The translations under genes were made by a program, and so were the position numbers. Shown here piece after piece: positions 1-5,373 of a DNA stretch of 6,362 nucleotides. Origin of the DNA: CAUSKK01 sp963533935 (GTDB taxonomy: Bacteria; Pseudomonadota; Gammaproteobacteria; Cardiobacteriales; Cardiobacteriaceae); NCBI GenBank assembly GCA_963533935.1, contig CAUSQL010000057.1:1-6362 (forward strand), read 5' to 3'. Within the stretch, counting starts at the first letter, position 1; every line of letters starts with the position of its first letter. Below the pieces are notes generated by a model that was given only the letters and a program-made list of their open reading frames with translations, did not search any database and was not told where the DNA came from.

Positions 1-674
1 ATGCCCTCCAGCATGTCCGACAGGCAGTGGGTGTAGTCGTACATGGGATAGACCTTCCAGCCGTCGCCGGCATGGAAGTGGGCGGCGTGGCGAATGCGAT
101 AGATGACCGGGTCGCGCAGATTGATGTTCGGCGCCGCCATGTCGATTTTCGCCCGCAGCACGTGGCTGCCGTCCGGGTGCTTCCCGGCCACCATTTCATC
201 GAACAGCTGGCGGTTTTCCGCCACGCTGCGCTGGCGGAAGGGCGAATCCCTGCCCGGCTCCTTCAGGGTGCCGCGGTTTAAACGGATTTCCTCGCCGCTC
301 TGGCTGTCCACGTAGGCCAGCCCCTTATCAATTAGCTGATAGGCGTAATCCAGCAGCTGCGGGAAATAGTCCGAGGCGTGGTGCAGTTCGTCCCACTCGA
401 AGCCCAGCCAGTGCACATCATTCTTAATGCTGGCCATGTACTCTTCATTTTCCTTCTCCGGGTTGGTATCGTCGAAGCGCAGGTTGCAGCGGCCCTGGAA
501 CTGCTCCTTCATGCCAAAATTCAAACAAATGGATTTAACGTGGCCCAGGTGCAAATAGCCGTTGGGCTCGGGGGGAAAGCGGGTAATTACCGTAGTTTTA
601 CCCTGTTTGACGTCGTCTTCAATGATGTTTTTGATGAAATTAGCCCCTTCGGGCGTCGCCGTTTCTCTTGGCAT
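1..674 (-). CDS. glnS: Glutamine--tRNA ligase, N-terminal part (cut by window edge)
   Basis: Class I aminoacyl-tRNA synthetase that charges tRNA-Gln with glutamine in the cytosol. The window holds the first 224 codons; the family is about 550 residues long, so the rest of the catalytic core, the KMSKS-type loop and the anticodon-binding barrels lie outside. The class I signature is clear: PPEPNGYLHLGH at residues 34-45, with the HIGH-type motif HLGH at 42-45, followed by KSICLNFG, LRFDDTNPEKE and SIKNDVHWLGF, and near the window edge RAKIDM, RDPVIYRI and YPMYDYTHC. These agree block by block with GlnRS and not with the closely related GluRS. The start is well fixed: an in-frame TAG lies two codons upstream of this ATG. 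Only a weak AGAGA stands in the ribosome-binding position. The gene is transcribed divergently from the transglycosylase gene. Confidence 0.96.
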   Translation of the reverse strand, partial: MPRETATPEGANFIKNIIEDDVKQGKTTVITRFPPEPNGYLHLGHVKSICLNFGMKEQFQGRCNLRFDDTNPEKENEEYMASIKNDVHWLGFEWDELHHASDYFPQLLDYAYQLIDKGLAYVDSQSGEEIRLNRGTLKEPGRDSPFRQRSVAENRQLFDEMVAGKHPDGSHVLRAKIDMAAPNINLRDPVIYRIRHAAHFHAGDGWKVYPMYDYTHCLSDMLEG

Positions 675-695
675 GGCCTATCTCTGCGGTAAAAT
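668..695 (+). promoter_or_regulatory. Predicted sigma-70 promoter for the transglycosylase-tsaC operon
   Basis: TTGGCA at 668-673 and TAAAAT at 690-695 are separated by 16 bases and resemble the -35 and -10 consensus. Transcription would begin near 702, which favours the ATG at 709 as start codon and would leave a very short leader. The -35 lies inside the first codons of glnS. Seen by eye only; no transcript data. Confidence 0.4.
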
Positions 696-707
696 GCGCC
701 ATTTTAC
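689..707. promoter_or_regulatory. Perfect 8-bp inverted repeat between divergent genes
   Basis: GTAAAATG at 689-696 and CATTTTAC at 700-707 are exact reverse complements around a 3-base CGC centre. Each arm carries a TAAAAT hexamer, one per strand, so the site could supply back-to-back -10 elements for glnS and the transglycosylase, or be an operator covering both. No good -35 was found for the leftward direction. The regulatory role is inferred. Confidence 0.4.
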
Positions 708-708
708 A

Positions 709-1359
709 ATGAATTCACTCCTACGACCGCTGGCCCTGCTGGCCCTAAGCCTATTGGCGGGCTGTAGTTCTAAACCCGACACCCCCCGCTTCCACAGCCG
801 CCCCATGGTGCATCAGCCGCCCCGGCCGCCCCTCTACGTGCTGCCCACCGAACTTAACCAGCGTTTCAGCAACGAGGGCCAGCCGCCGGTGCACGTCATC
901 GAGGACGCCTGCGTGCTATTCCGCACCTACCCGCACTGGCGGGAAGCCCTGCTCAACGTGAAACGCAAGTGGGACATCGACCCCTGGTACATTCTCGCCT
1001 TTATCCACCAGGAATCTTCCTTTAATCCCCATGCCCTTTCCAGCGCCAACGCCTACGGTTTTCCCCAGGCCAAGGACGACACCTGGCAGTGGTACCAGGA
1101 GAAGACCTTACGCTGGCAGGCCTCCCGCGAACGCTTCGACGACGCCTCGGACTTCATCGGCTGGTACGCTCACCAGAATCTGCGTAAGAATGGGGTGAAT
1201 CTGCACGACGTGGCCGGCCAATATCTGGCCTACCACGAGGGGCTGGGCGGCTTTGAACGGCGCAGTTTCCTCAGTAAGCCCTGGCTGCTGGACATCTCGC
1301 AGAAGGTGGCCGACCGCGCCCTCTATTACCAGACCCAGGTGCTGAACTGCCAATGGTGA
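709..1359 (+). CDS. SLT-type lytic transglycosylase lipoprotein
   Basis: Predicted peptidoglycan lytic transglycosylase that would cleave the MurNAc-GlcNAc bond with 1,6-anhydro product formation, anchored to a membrane by a lipid. From the ATG at 709 the protein has 216 residues. Residues 1-19 form a lipoprotein signal peptide ending in the lipobox LAGC with the lipidated cysteine at 19. The SLT-like domain follows: FIHQESSFNP carries the likely catalytic glutamate at residue 102, then YGFPQA at 116-121, FIGWY at 149-153 and LAYHEG at 173-178. This order is typical of small SLT-fold transglycosylases. ATG 694 is an alternative start that adds five residues. Neither start has a clear Shine-Dalgarno; 709 is chosen because the predicted -10 overlaps 694. 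The gene overlaps tsaC by seven bases, so the two are probably co-transcribed. The exact subfamily is uncertain. Confidence 0.85.
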   Translation: MNSLLRPLALLALSLLAGCSSKPDTPRFHSRPMVHQPPRPPLYVLPTELNQRFSNEGQPPVHVIEDACVLFRTYPHWREALLNVKRKWDIDPWYILAFIHQESSFNPHALSSANAYGFPQAKDDTWQWYQEKTLRWQASRERFDDASDFIGWYAHQNLRKNGVNLHDVAGQYLAYHEGLGGFERRSFLSKPWLLDISQKVADRALYYQTQVLNCQW

Positions 1360-1892
1360 TGTGGCAGCTGGGCCGGGACGACGGGGCCCTGCGCGCCCAT
1401 TTGGCCCGGGGCGGCGTGCTGGCCTACCCCAGCGAGGCGGTTTACGGCCTGGGCGGCCTGGCGACGGAGCCGGCGGTGCTGGCGGCGATTAATGCCCTGA
1501 AGGGGCGGCCGGCGACCAAGCCCATGCTGACGGTGGCCGGCTGCTGGGACCAGATTAGCCCTTGGCTGCCGGCAGAAATTCCGCCGCCGCCGGCCCGGGA
1601 CCGGCCCACCAGCTACCTGTACCCGGCCGGGCCGCAGGCGCCGGCCCATCTGGTTTTCCGGGGGAAAATCGGCCTGCGGCTGACGGACTTTGCGCCGTTG
1701 CAACGGCTCTGCGCGCTGGCCGGGCCGCTGCTGTCCACCTCCGCCAACGGGGCCGGCCAGGAACCGGCCCGGGACTTGGCCCAGCTGGCCGCCTATTTTC
1801 CGGAACTGCCGCTGCTGGCCGGCGCCCTGGGCGATGCAACAAGGCCCAGCCAAATCATTGACTGGGCCAGCGGCGCGGTTGTGCGCGCCTAA
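1353..1892 (+). CDS. tsaC: L-threonylcarbamoyladenylate synthase, TsaC/Sua5/YrdC family
   Basis: Makes threonylcarbamoyl-AMP from threonine, bicarbonate and ATP, the first step of the t6A37 modification of ANN-decoding tRNAs. The 179 residues match the short single-domain TsaC form and lack the extra Sua5 domain. Family landmarks are in order: GGVLAYPSEAVYGLGG at 20-35 (usual form AYPTEAVWGLG), KGRPATKP at 50-57 with the basic KxR and lysine residues, PTSYLYPA at 85-92 in the place of PTTWxxPA, LRLT at 108-111 and STSAN at 128-132. The first ATG overlaps the end of the transglycosylase gene. A second in-frame ATG at 1359 forms a TGATG stop/start overlap and is a possible alternative. AGGTG at 1337-1341 could serve the first ATG at a long spacing. 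Translational coupling is likely. The gene ends seven bases short of a convergent stop codon, and no terminator hairpin was seen there. Confidence 0.92.
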   Translation: MVMWQLGRDDGALRAHLARGGVLAYPSEAVYGLGGLATEPAVLAAINALKGRPATKPMLTVAGCWDQISPWLPAEIPPPPARDRPTSYLYPAGPQAPAHLVFRGKIGLRLTDFAPLQRLCALAGPLLSTSANGAGQEPARDLAQLAAYFPELPLLAGALGDATRPSQIIDWASGAVVRA

Positions 1893-1899
1893 TTCAGGT

Positions 1900-2181
1900 T
1901 TAATTCTTCCAAAAATCGTATTCGGGGCCGTGTTTTTTCCTGCGTTTTACGTATTCGCCGATGACTAAAGCGCTGGTGAATAGACAAACCAGCAGCATGA
2001 CAAGGCCAAAGCCGGAACCGAACATTAAACAGATAAAGCCGGTGATTAGCACATTAATGATGAGCGCGATGGTCAGGCGACCGCCGCCCATGAGCAGCAT
2101 CATTTCCGTCCAGAAATTAATTATAAATTGGCCGATTATTTCAAATACGGGGCGAAAGATAAGCTCCAGTAGGAATTCCAT
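1900..2181 (-). CDS. Small membrane protein, two predicted TM helices, unknown function
   Basis: 93 residues, no family recognised. Residues 1-30 are hydrophobic with scattered charges (LIFRPVFEIIGQFIINFW) and could be amphipathic or lie in the membrane interface. A GGGR turn at 32-35 leads into two hydrophobic helices at about 36-54 and 57-75. A basic patch, KRRKKHGPE, follows at 79-87, which by the positive-inside rule puts the C-terminus in the cytoplasm. Translation is well supported by an exceptionally complete Shine-Dalgarno directly upstream. The gene is second in a leftward pair, 60 bases after another membrane-protein gene, and converges on tsaC. It is less GC-rich than tsaC, as expected for a protein rich in Ile, Phe and Lys. 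Function cannot be assigned from sequence. Confidence 0.8.
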   Translation of the reverse strand: MEFLLELIFRPVFEIIGQFIINFWTEMMLLMGGGRLTIALIINVLITGFICLMFGSGFGLVMLLVCLFTSALVIGEYVKRRKKHGPEYDFWKN

Positions 2182-2183
2182 TA

Positions 2184-2194
2184 ATCACCTCCTT
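2184..2194 (-). promoter_or_regulatory. Near-perfect extended Shine-Dalgarno
   Basis: On the minus strand AAGGAGGTGAT matches 11 consecutive bases of the complement of the bacterial 16S rRNA 3' end, with GGAGG six bases before the ATG at 2181. Other genes here have only GGAG or weaker sites. It fixes the start of the 93-aa membrane protein. Confidence 0.85.
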
Positions 2195-2241
2195 TCCGAC
2201 AATTTTTCAATTATTTAAGCCAGCTAAACAGCAAATATTCA

Positions 2242-2676
2242 TTAGCAAATGCCCGCATTTTCGCGTCTAATCGCTCTAAAGCTTGGGTGAATTTTGTTGG
2301 TTTGGGCTTTTTTTGGTTCCTCAACAAAGACCGCAAAGGGGAAAACAAATATCATCATGGATAGAAAGGCCTGGCTCATCTGCAGGCCGTAAAACAATTT
2401 ATTGACGAAGTGAATGTGGGAATAGTCCCAGAGCAGGGCAAAGCAGTGGGCGTAATAGGTTTTGCGCAGCAGGAGAATAAGGATTAGGGCTAGCAGAATC
2501 ATGAATAGGCAGCCAAAAAAGCGCAAAATTTTATTCTTAATTAAATCGGGCTTGGCCATAAAGGCGAAGATGGGCAGCAGTTCCAGATTAAAGTTCAAAA
2601 TCAGCAGCAGCAGGGCGAAGCCCGCCAGGAGCAGCAGTAGGGTTAGGGATTTCAGGGCGAATTTCAGTAGATGCAT
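2242..2676 (-). CDS. Membrane protein, three predicted TM helices, unknown function
   Basis: 144 residues, no family recognised. Hydrophobic stretches lie at about 11-27 (very Leu-rich), 53-70 and 95-118. They are separated by a polar loop with KPDLIKNK at 42-49 and by an aromatic, His-containing segment at 73-92 (TYYAHCF, WDYSHIHF). The C-terminal 25 residues are polar and basic. The start has GGAG at 2682-2685, five bases upstream of the ATG. It is first in a leftward pair with the 93-aa membrane protein, so a shared transcript is likely. A palindromic repeat pair lies 65 bases upstream of its start and probably separates it from the CAP lipoprotein gene. The first helix could be mistaken for a signal peptide, but no cleavage or lipobox motif is visible. 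No function is proposed. Confidence 0.75.
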   Translation of the reverse strand: MHLLKFALKSLTLLLLLAGFALLLLILNFNLELLPIFAFMAKPDLIKNKILRFFGCLFMILLALILILLLRKTYYAHCFALLWDYSHIHFVNKLFYGLQMSQAFLSMMIFVFPFAVFVEEPKKAQTNKIHPSFRAIRRENAGIC

Positions 2677-2740
2677 GGCTTCTCCAGTGGATAAAACGGG
2701 TTTCCCATACTAGGCAATTTTCCCGCCAGCCCCACGAAAT

Positions 2741-2812
2741 TACATACAGCAGAAGCGCCCGTCCGTTTGTAAAAGGCTTTATACAAACAGACGGGCGCTT
2801 CCCCTGTATGTT
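2741..2812. repeat. REP/BIME-like cluster 1: two inverted 31-bp units
   Basis: Two copies of a 31-bp palindromic unit face each other, at 2741-2771 (forward) and 2782-2812 (reverse), around a 10-base spacer. The ideal unit has arms TACAAACAG and CTGTTTGTA around a core GGGAAGCGCCCGT, whose GGG and CCC can also pair. Together the two units form a long, nearly perfect hairpin only 12 bases after the CAP lipoprotein stop codon. It is therefore a good candidate for a terminator or mRNA 3'-end stabiliser. No clear U tract follows, so classic intrinsic termination is not shown. Confidence 0.85.
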
Positions 2813-2824
2813 TAAACGGCTAAA

Positions 2825-4066
2825 TCATTGGCGCTGGGCGCCGTAGCTGCCCTGGTAGCTTTCGCCGCGCACCTCCCGCTGGAAGAGGCCGCCCAGCTCC
2901 TGGCCGTTGCCGTAGAACTGGGCGCGGCCGCTGGCGCTTTCAAAGGCGCCGCTGGCGCTGTTCCACTGCAATTTATCCTGGAAATCCAGGGCGCTGTCCG
3001 CGGCCAGGGCGCCCCGGGTGCCTAGAGCCAGGTCGTAGTTGGCCCGCTGGCTGTTGCTCAGCTGCAAATGCAGCGACTTGTCCGCGCCGCTGAAATTCAC
3101 GTCGCCGCTGACCGCCGCCAGCACCCGGCTGTGGCCGCCCCAATCGCCTACCGCCTGGCCCACGTAGTGGCCCTGCAGGGCGCTGGTGTCCTGGGGAATG
3201 AAGGGCTGGCCCACGTTCAGATAGGCCACCGGCAGCTGGTCCTGCTGCAGTTCGCCGATGGTCTGGTAACGCCAGCCGAAATCCGCCGGGGCCCGCAGCA
3301 CATAGCGTTGCCGGTCGTTCAGCTGCACGGTCAGGCCGCGACGATTGACGCCGTCGTTCAGCTCATTGCTCGGCAGGTTCAGGCTTCTGTCGCCGTTAAA
3401 GCGTAGATTTTCATTTAGGGATTTATCTAAGGCCTCCCGGTCGAGGCTTACGGCGCGGGCCGGGTCGCGCAGCTTGCTCTGAATCTGGCCGCCGCCGAAG
3501 ATTTGTACCCAGTGGTTCTGATAAAGGGTGCCGGGGTTGCTGTAATAGGCCAGGCCGACGCTATCGAAGTCCTTGTCGATGATGTTGGCGTAATGGCCGG
3601 GGCTGGATTTAAAGCCGGCGACGGCTTCGGCGGCGCCGGGCAGACCGCTGGCCGTGGTGCTGCCGTAGAGATTTTCCCCGGCGGACACATCGCCGTAGGT
3701 GGTGAAGACGCTGCTTAAATCGTCGGGAATGGACGAGCTACCGTCGGGCCGGTCGTGGCTGAATTTCTCGCTCACCTCCCGGGCGCGCAGGGCTGCGTAG
3801 CTGTTCAAACTATCCTTGAAGGTCAGCGGCGCCAGCCCCTTCTCCGCGCGCAGCTTATTGGTTTCATTGAGGAAGGCGACGAGCTCGGCGCTGATGGGGC
3901 TGGCGCTGTGGCTGCGCAGCGGGCCCAGCTGGGCGTATTTATTGGCCAGCGGCGGATGGTCGATGGTGTTAATGGCTTGAATGGTGGCGTTGTTGTCGAT
4001 GGCCGAGCCGGAACCGCCGCCGCAGCCGGCCAGCACTAGGCTGAGGGTGAGAATTTTCCGTTTCAT
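2825..4066 (-). CDS. Lipoprotein with a CAP domain fused to a TbpB/fHbp-like C-terminal barrel
   Basis: 413 residues, predicted outer-membrane lipoprotein. The signal peptide ends in the lipobox LAGC with cysteine 15, followed by a GGGSGS tether. A CAP/SCP domain (CRISP, Ag5, PR-1 superfamily) spans about 60-193. It keeps the cavity residues His104 (FSHDRPDG), Glu131 (GEN) and His158 (SPGHYANI), then HWVQIFG at 185-191. Residues 260-413 resemble the handle and barrel of Slam-dependent surface lipoproteins: WRYQTIGEL, AYLNVGQPF, LQGHYVGQAVG, a DVNFSGADKSL strand-turn at 322-332, FYGNGQELGGLF at 384-395 and a final GSYGAQRQ. The last two match the TbpB/HpuA/fHbp ending closely. The start has GGAG at 4073-4076, six bases upstream. 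Function is unproven: surface display and a host-ligand or iron-related role are inferred from the barrel, and bacterial CAP domains have few known activities. The CAP call is firm, the barrel call fairly so. Confidence 0.85.
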   Translation of the reverse strand: MKRKILTLSLVLAGCGGGSGSAIDNNATIQAINTIDHPPLANKYAQLGPLRSHSASPISAELVAFLNETNKLRAEKGLAPLTFKDSLNSYAALRAREVSEKFSHDRPDGSSSIPDDLSSVFTTYGDVSAGENLYGSTTASGLPGAAEAVAGFKSSPGHYANIIDKDFDSVGLAYYSNPGTLYQNHWVQIFGGGQIQSKLRDPARAVSLDREALDKSLNENLRFNGDRSLNLPSNELNDGVNRRGLTVQLNDRQRYVLRAPADFGWRYQTIGELQQDQLPVAYLNVGQPFIPQDTSALQGHYVGQAVGDWGGHSRVLAAVSGDVNFSGADKSLHLQLSNSQRANYDLALGTRGALAADSALDFQDKLQWNSASGAFESASGRAQFYGNGQELGGLFQREVRGESYQGSYGAQRQ

Positions 4067-4081
4067 GTTTAGCTCCGAAAA

Positions 4082-4095
4082 GCGACCATTGTCGC
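4082..4095. promoter_or_regulatory. Small hairpin in the leader of the CAP lipoprotein gene
   Basis: GCGAC at 4082-4086 and GTCGC at 4091-4095 form a 5-bp inverted repeat with a 4-base loop, just upstream of the Shine-Dalgarno. It could be an operator half-site pair or a leader hairpin. A chance occurrence is quite possible. Confidence 0.2.
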
Positions 4096-4110
4096 ACCAT
4101 TAACCCCGCA

Positions 4111-4232
4111 AAATACATACAGGAGAAGCGCCTGAGAGTTTGTAATTAACGTTTATACAAACAGTAGGGCGCTTTATATGTTTGTAAATTAATGATTTTT
4201 ACAAACAGGGGAAGCGCCCGTCTGTTTGTAAA
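4111..4232 (+). repeat. Long direct repeat, left copy (122 bp)
   Basis: Aligns without gaps to 5416-5537 in the same orientation, with eight mismatches by hand count (114/122). A core of 53 bases (4153-4205) is exact. It consists of three 31-bp palindromic units plus spacers. Together with its partner it brackets the AT-rich immunity/toxin-fragment island. Confidence 0.92.
4114..4230. repeat. REP/BIME-like cluster 2: three 31-bp units
   Basis: Units at 4114-4144 (forward), 4156-4186 (reverse) and 4200-4230 (forward) alternate in orientation, with spacers of 11 and 13 bases. The third is a model copy: TACAAACAG, core GGGAAGCGCCCGT, CTGTTTGTA. The first is the most worn, with changes in its core and right arm. 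The cluster lies between the 59-aa toxin-like ORF, which ends nine bases away, and the promoter region of the CAP lipoprotein gene, so it may insulate the two transcripts. Confidence 0.88.
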
Positions 4233-4238
4233 TAAGCG

Positions 4239-4418
4239 CTAAATATGCCCTAAACGGCCTAGCCATAGCGCCGCTGCACCATTATTATATGACTGAATGA
4301 TTTCTCTTACATTTGCTTTTACACCCTCTTTTTCAAATATTCTCTCAAAGTCATCCATAAAAGCATTAAATACATTTATCGGAATAATGTGATGAATTTG
4401 AAAAGTCATGTTGCCCAT
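4239..4418 (-). CDS. 59-aa ORF resembling part of an AHH-family nuclease toxin
   Basis: The sequence contains FQIHHIIPINVFNAF at residues 6-20, the His-His core and flanking pattern of AHH (HNH/endonuclease VII-like) nuclease toxin domains, then a helix DDFERIFEKEGV and SYNNGAAALWLGRLGH at 43-58. It begins at an ATG with GGAG seven bases upstream (TTGGAGAATAATT), 18 bases after the Imm11-like stop codon, so it can be translated. It lacks the long delivery region of a full polymorphic toxin. It stops right after the LGH stretch, close to the repeat cluster, so the rest of the nuclease core is probably missing. Known toxin modules have the toxin before its immunity gene; here the order is reversed, as for a leftover piece of a following module. 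Alternatives are an inactive remnant or a small regulator. Confidence 0.6.
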   Translation of the reverse strand: MGNMTFQIHHIIPINVFNAFMDDFERIFEKEGVKANVREIIQSYNNGAAALWLGRLGHI

Positions 4419-4436
4419 AATTATTCTCCAATAAAT

Positions 4437-5171
4437 TTAGATTAAAGTACAAGGAAGTAAAGAAAAGCCTTTATACAAGCCAGAGCTGTTAATGGCTTCC
4501 GTTAAAGATTGTGAAAAAAAAATAGAATGGTTAATTAGAGGATCATGCCAAATATCTGCCGGACATTCTAACGCCTTTGGATGAAAATGAAACCTTTGTA
4601 ACTCTGCTTCATTATCAGGATGGTGGTAAATGCTATAATTTCCCCTAGAAGCCAATTTTAAATCAGGGTTATTTTTAGGTGACAGGTAGCTGTGATTCTC
4701 GCACACATTAAGTAAATAATAAGTCTGTTCACTTAACAATTCATTTGTAGTTCGCTCGTATAGTTTGACCGGACTAATTTGTGTACTTCCCAAGTAAAAG
4801 CGACAGAATACGTGTAAGATTGGCTCAGTAATCATAATAAATTGGTCTGAAATCTCAAAAATAGGCGGCATACGAGAAAAAACTTCCCGCGAAATCCCTG
4901 TATATATTTCTTTTAAATCTGCATACATTGCGCTAGGCAGGATATTTATAGAGAGAAATTTATGATCACGATATAAATGAATTACCTTGACCATTTCATT
5001 AAGCATGGTTTTTTTTTGTTCTTCCTCTAAGTTTGTTTTATTTTGTTTTTGTAATAAAGCGAAATAATTAGAAAAATTCAATGTAGAAGGGATTCCAAGT
5101 TGAAACCACCATGAATCTCTGCTTAATTCACTATTATCCAACAGCCAAATCGTCGGTTTTTTTGTAGGCAT
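4437..5171 (-). CDS. Imm11-like immunity protein (DUF1629-type), probably orphan
   Basis: 244 residues, cytosolic, without signal or membrane segment. The C-terminal third fits the Imm11 family of polymorphic-toxin immunity proteins best: PADIWHDPLINHSIFFSQSLTEAI running into SGLYKGFSLLP at about 204-240 follows the family pattern of a hydrophobic strand, a helix after 'S', and an ending G-L-x-G-F. The assignment is from memory of the pattern, without a profile search. Such proteins bind and block a cognate toxin in the cytosol. The start has AAGGAG seven bases before the ATG. The gene is much more AT-rich than its neighbours and uses Asn, Lys and Ile freely, suggesting recent transfer. No full toxin gene precedes it; only a 33-aa remnant lies upstream and a toxin-like fragment downstream. 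Runs of 7 to 9 identical bases occur in the coding sequence. Confidence 0.6.
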   Translation of the reverse strand: MPTKKPTIWLLDNSELSRDSWWFQLGIPSTLNFSNYFALLQKQNKTNLEEEQKKTMLNEMVKVIHLYRDHKFLSINILPSAMYADLKEIYTGISREVFSRMPPIFEISDQFIMITEPILHVFCRFYLGSTQISPVKLYERTTNELLSEQTYYLLNVCENHSYLSPKNNPDLKLASRGNYSIYHHPDNEAELQRFHFHPKALECPADIWHDPLINHSIFFSQSLTEAINSSGLYKGFSLLPCTLI

Positions 5172-5270
5172 TAATCTACTCCTTGAGGTCTAGCTTAAGG
5201 AAAGCAACAAGCGATAAATGGCAAGAAATACTCCCACCAAGGAAATAGCCTCATTGCACTTGCGCTCCTC
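5172..5270. other. Spacer upstream of the Imm11-like gene
   Basis: Non-coding as far as can be seen. Besides the Shine-Dalgarno AAGGAG of the downstream gene it holds only a 19-codon minus-strand ORF with a distant AGGAG, not convincing as a gene. No clear -35/-10 pair was found. Confidence 0.4.
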
Positions 5271-5372
5271 TCATTTTTCTACTGTTACACAAAAATTACC
5301 GCCATGTAACCCCTGCAAACCATAGCCATCATCTCTAATGTAAAGAAGCCATTTTAGATTGCTTTCACCCAT
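5271..5372 (-). pseudogene. 33-aa ORF, possible tail of a truncated toxin or other gene
   Basis: Short ORF that begins at an ATG directly against a 31-bp repeat unit; the preceding in-frame codon is a TAA at the end of that unit. The protein contains NLKWLLYIRDDGYG and GLQGLHGGNFCVTVEK, which reads like the C-terminal end of a folded protein rather than random translation. No Shine-Dalgarno is visible. It lies 99 bases upstream of the Imm11-like gene in the same direction, which is where the end of a cognate toxin would normally be. Reading on past its TGA, the same frame stays open for about 28 codons, so a point mutation may also be involved. The family is not recognised. Confidence 0.35.
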
Positions 5373-5373
5373 T

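Noticed and set aside
27..692. Rightward ORFs of 70-104 codons across the start of the window
   Set aside because: They are antisense to glnS, whose minus-strand frame carries unmistakable GlnRS motifs.
562..708. Upstream extension of the transglycosylase to a start at 562
   Set aside because: It would run through the 5' end of glnS and place the lipoprotein signal peptide internally. The signal peptide fits only with a start at 694 or 709.
1326..1861. Minus-strand ORF of 175 codons and smaller ORFs over tsaC
   Set aside because: They are antisense or alternate-frame readings of a GC-rich gene with clear TsaC motifs, and their own products are low-complexity Arg/Pro/Gly/Ala-rich.
1893..1899. 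Bidirectional terminator between tsaC and the convergent membrane-protein gene
   Set aside because: Only seven bases lie between the stop codons, and no inverted repeat with a T tract was found around them.
2828..4039. Several rightward ORFs of 65-112 codons and one minus-strand 80-codon ORF within the CAP lipoprotein gene
   Set aside because: They overlap a long ORF with a lipobox, a full CAP domain and a recognisable barrel, and show no domain of their own.
5190..5250. 19-codon minus-strand ORF (MRLFPWWEYF...) upstream of the Imm11-like gene
   Set aside because: Too short, distant ribosome-binding site, no recognisable feature.
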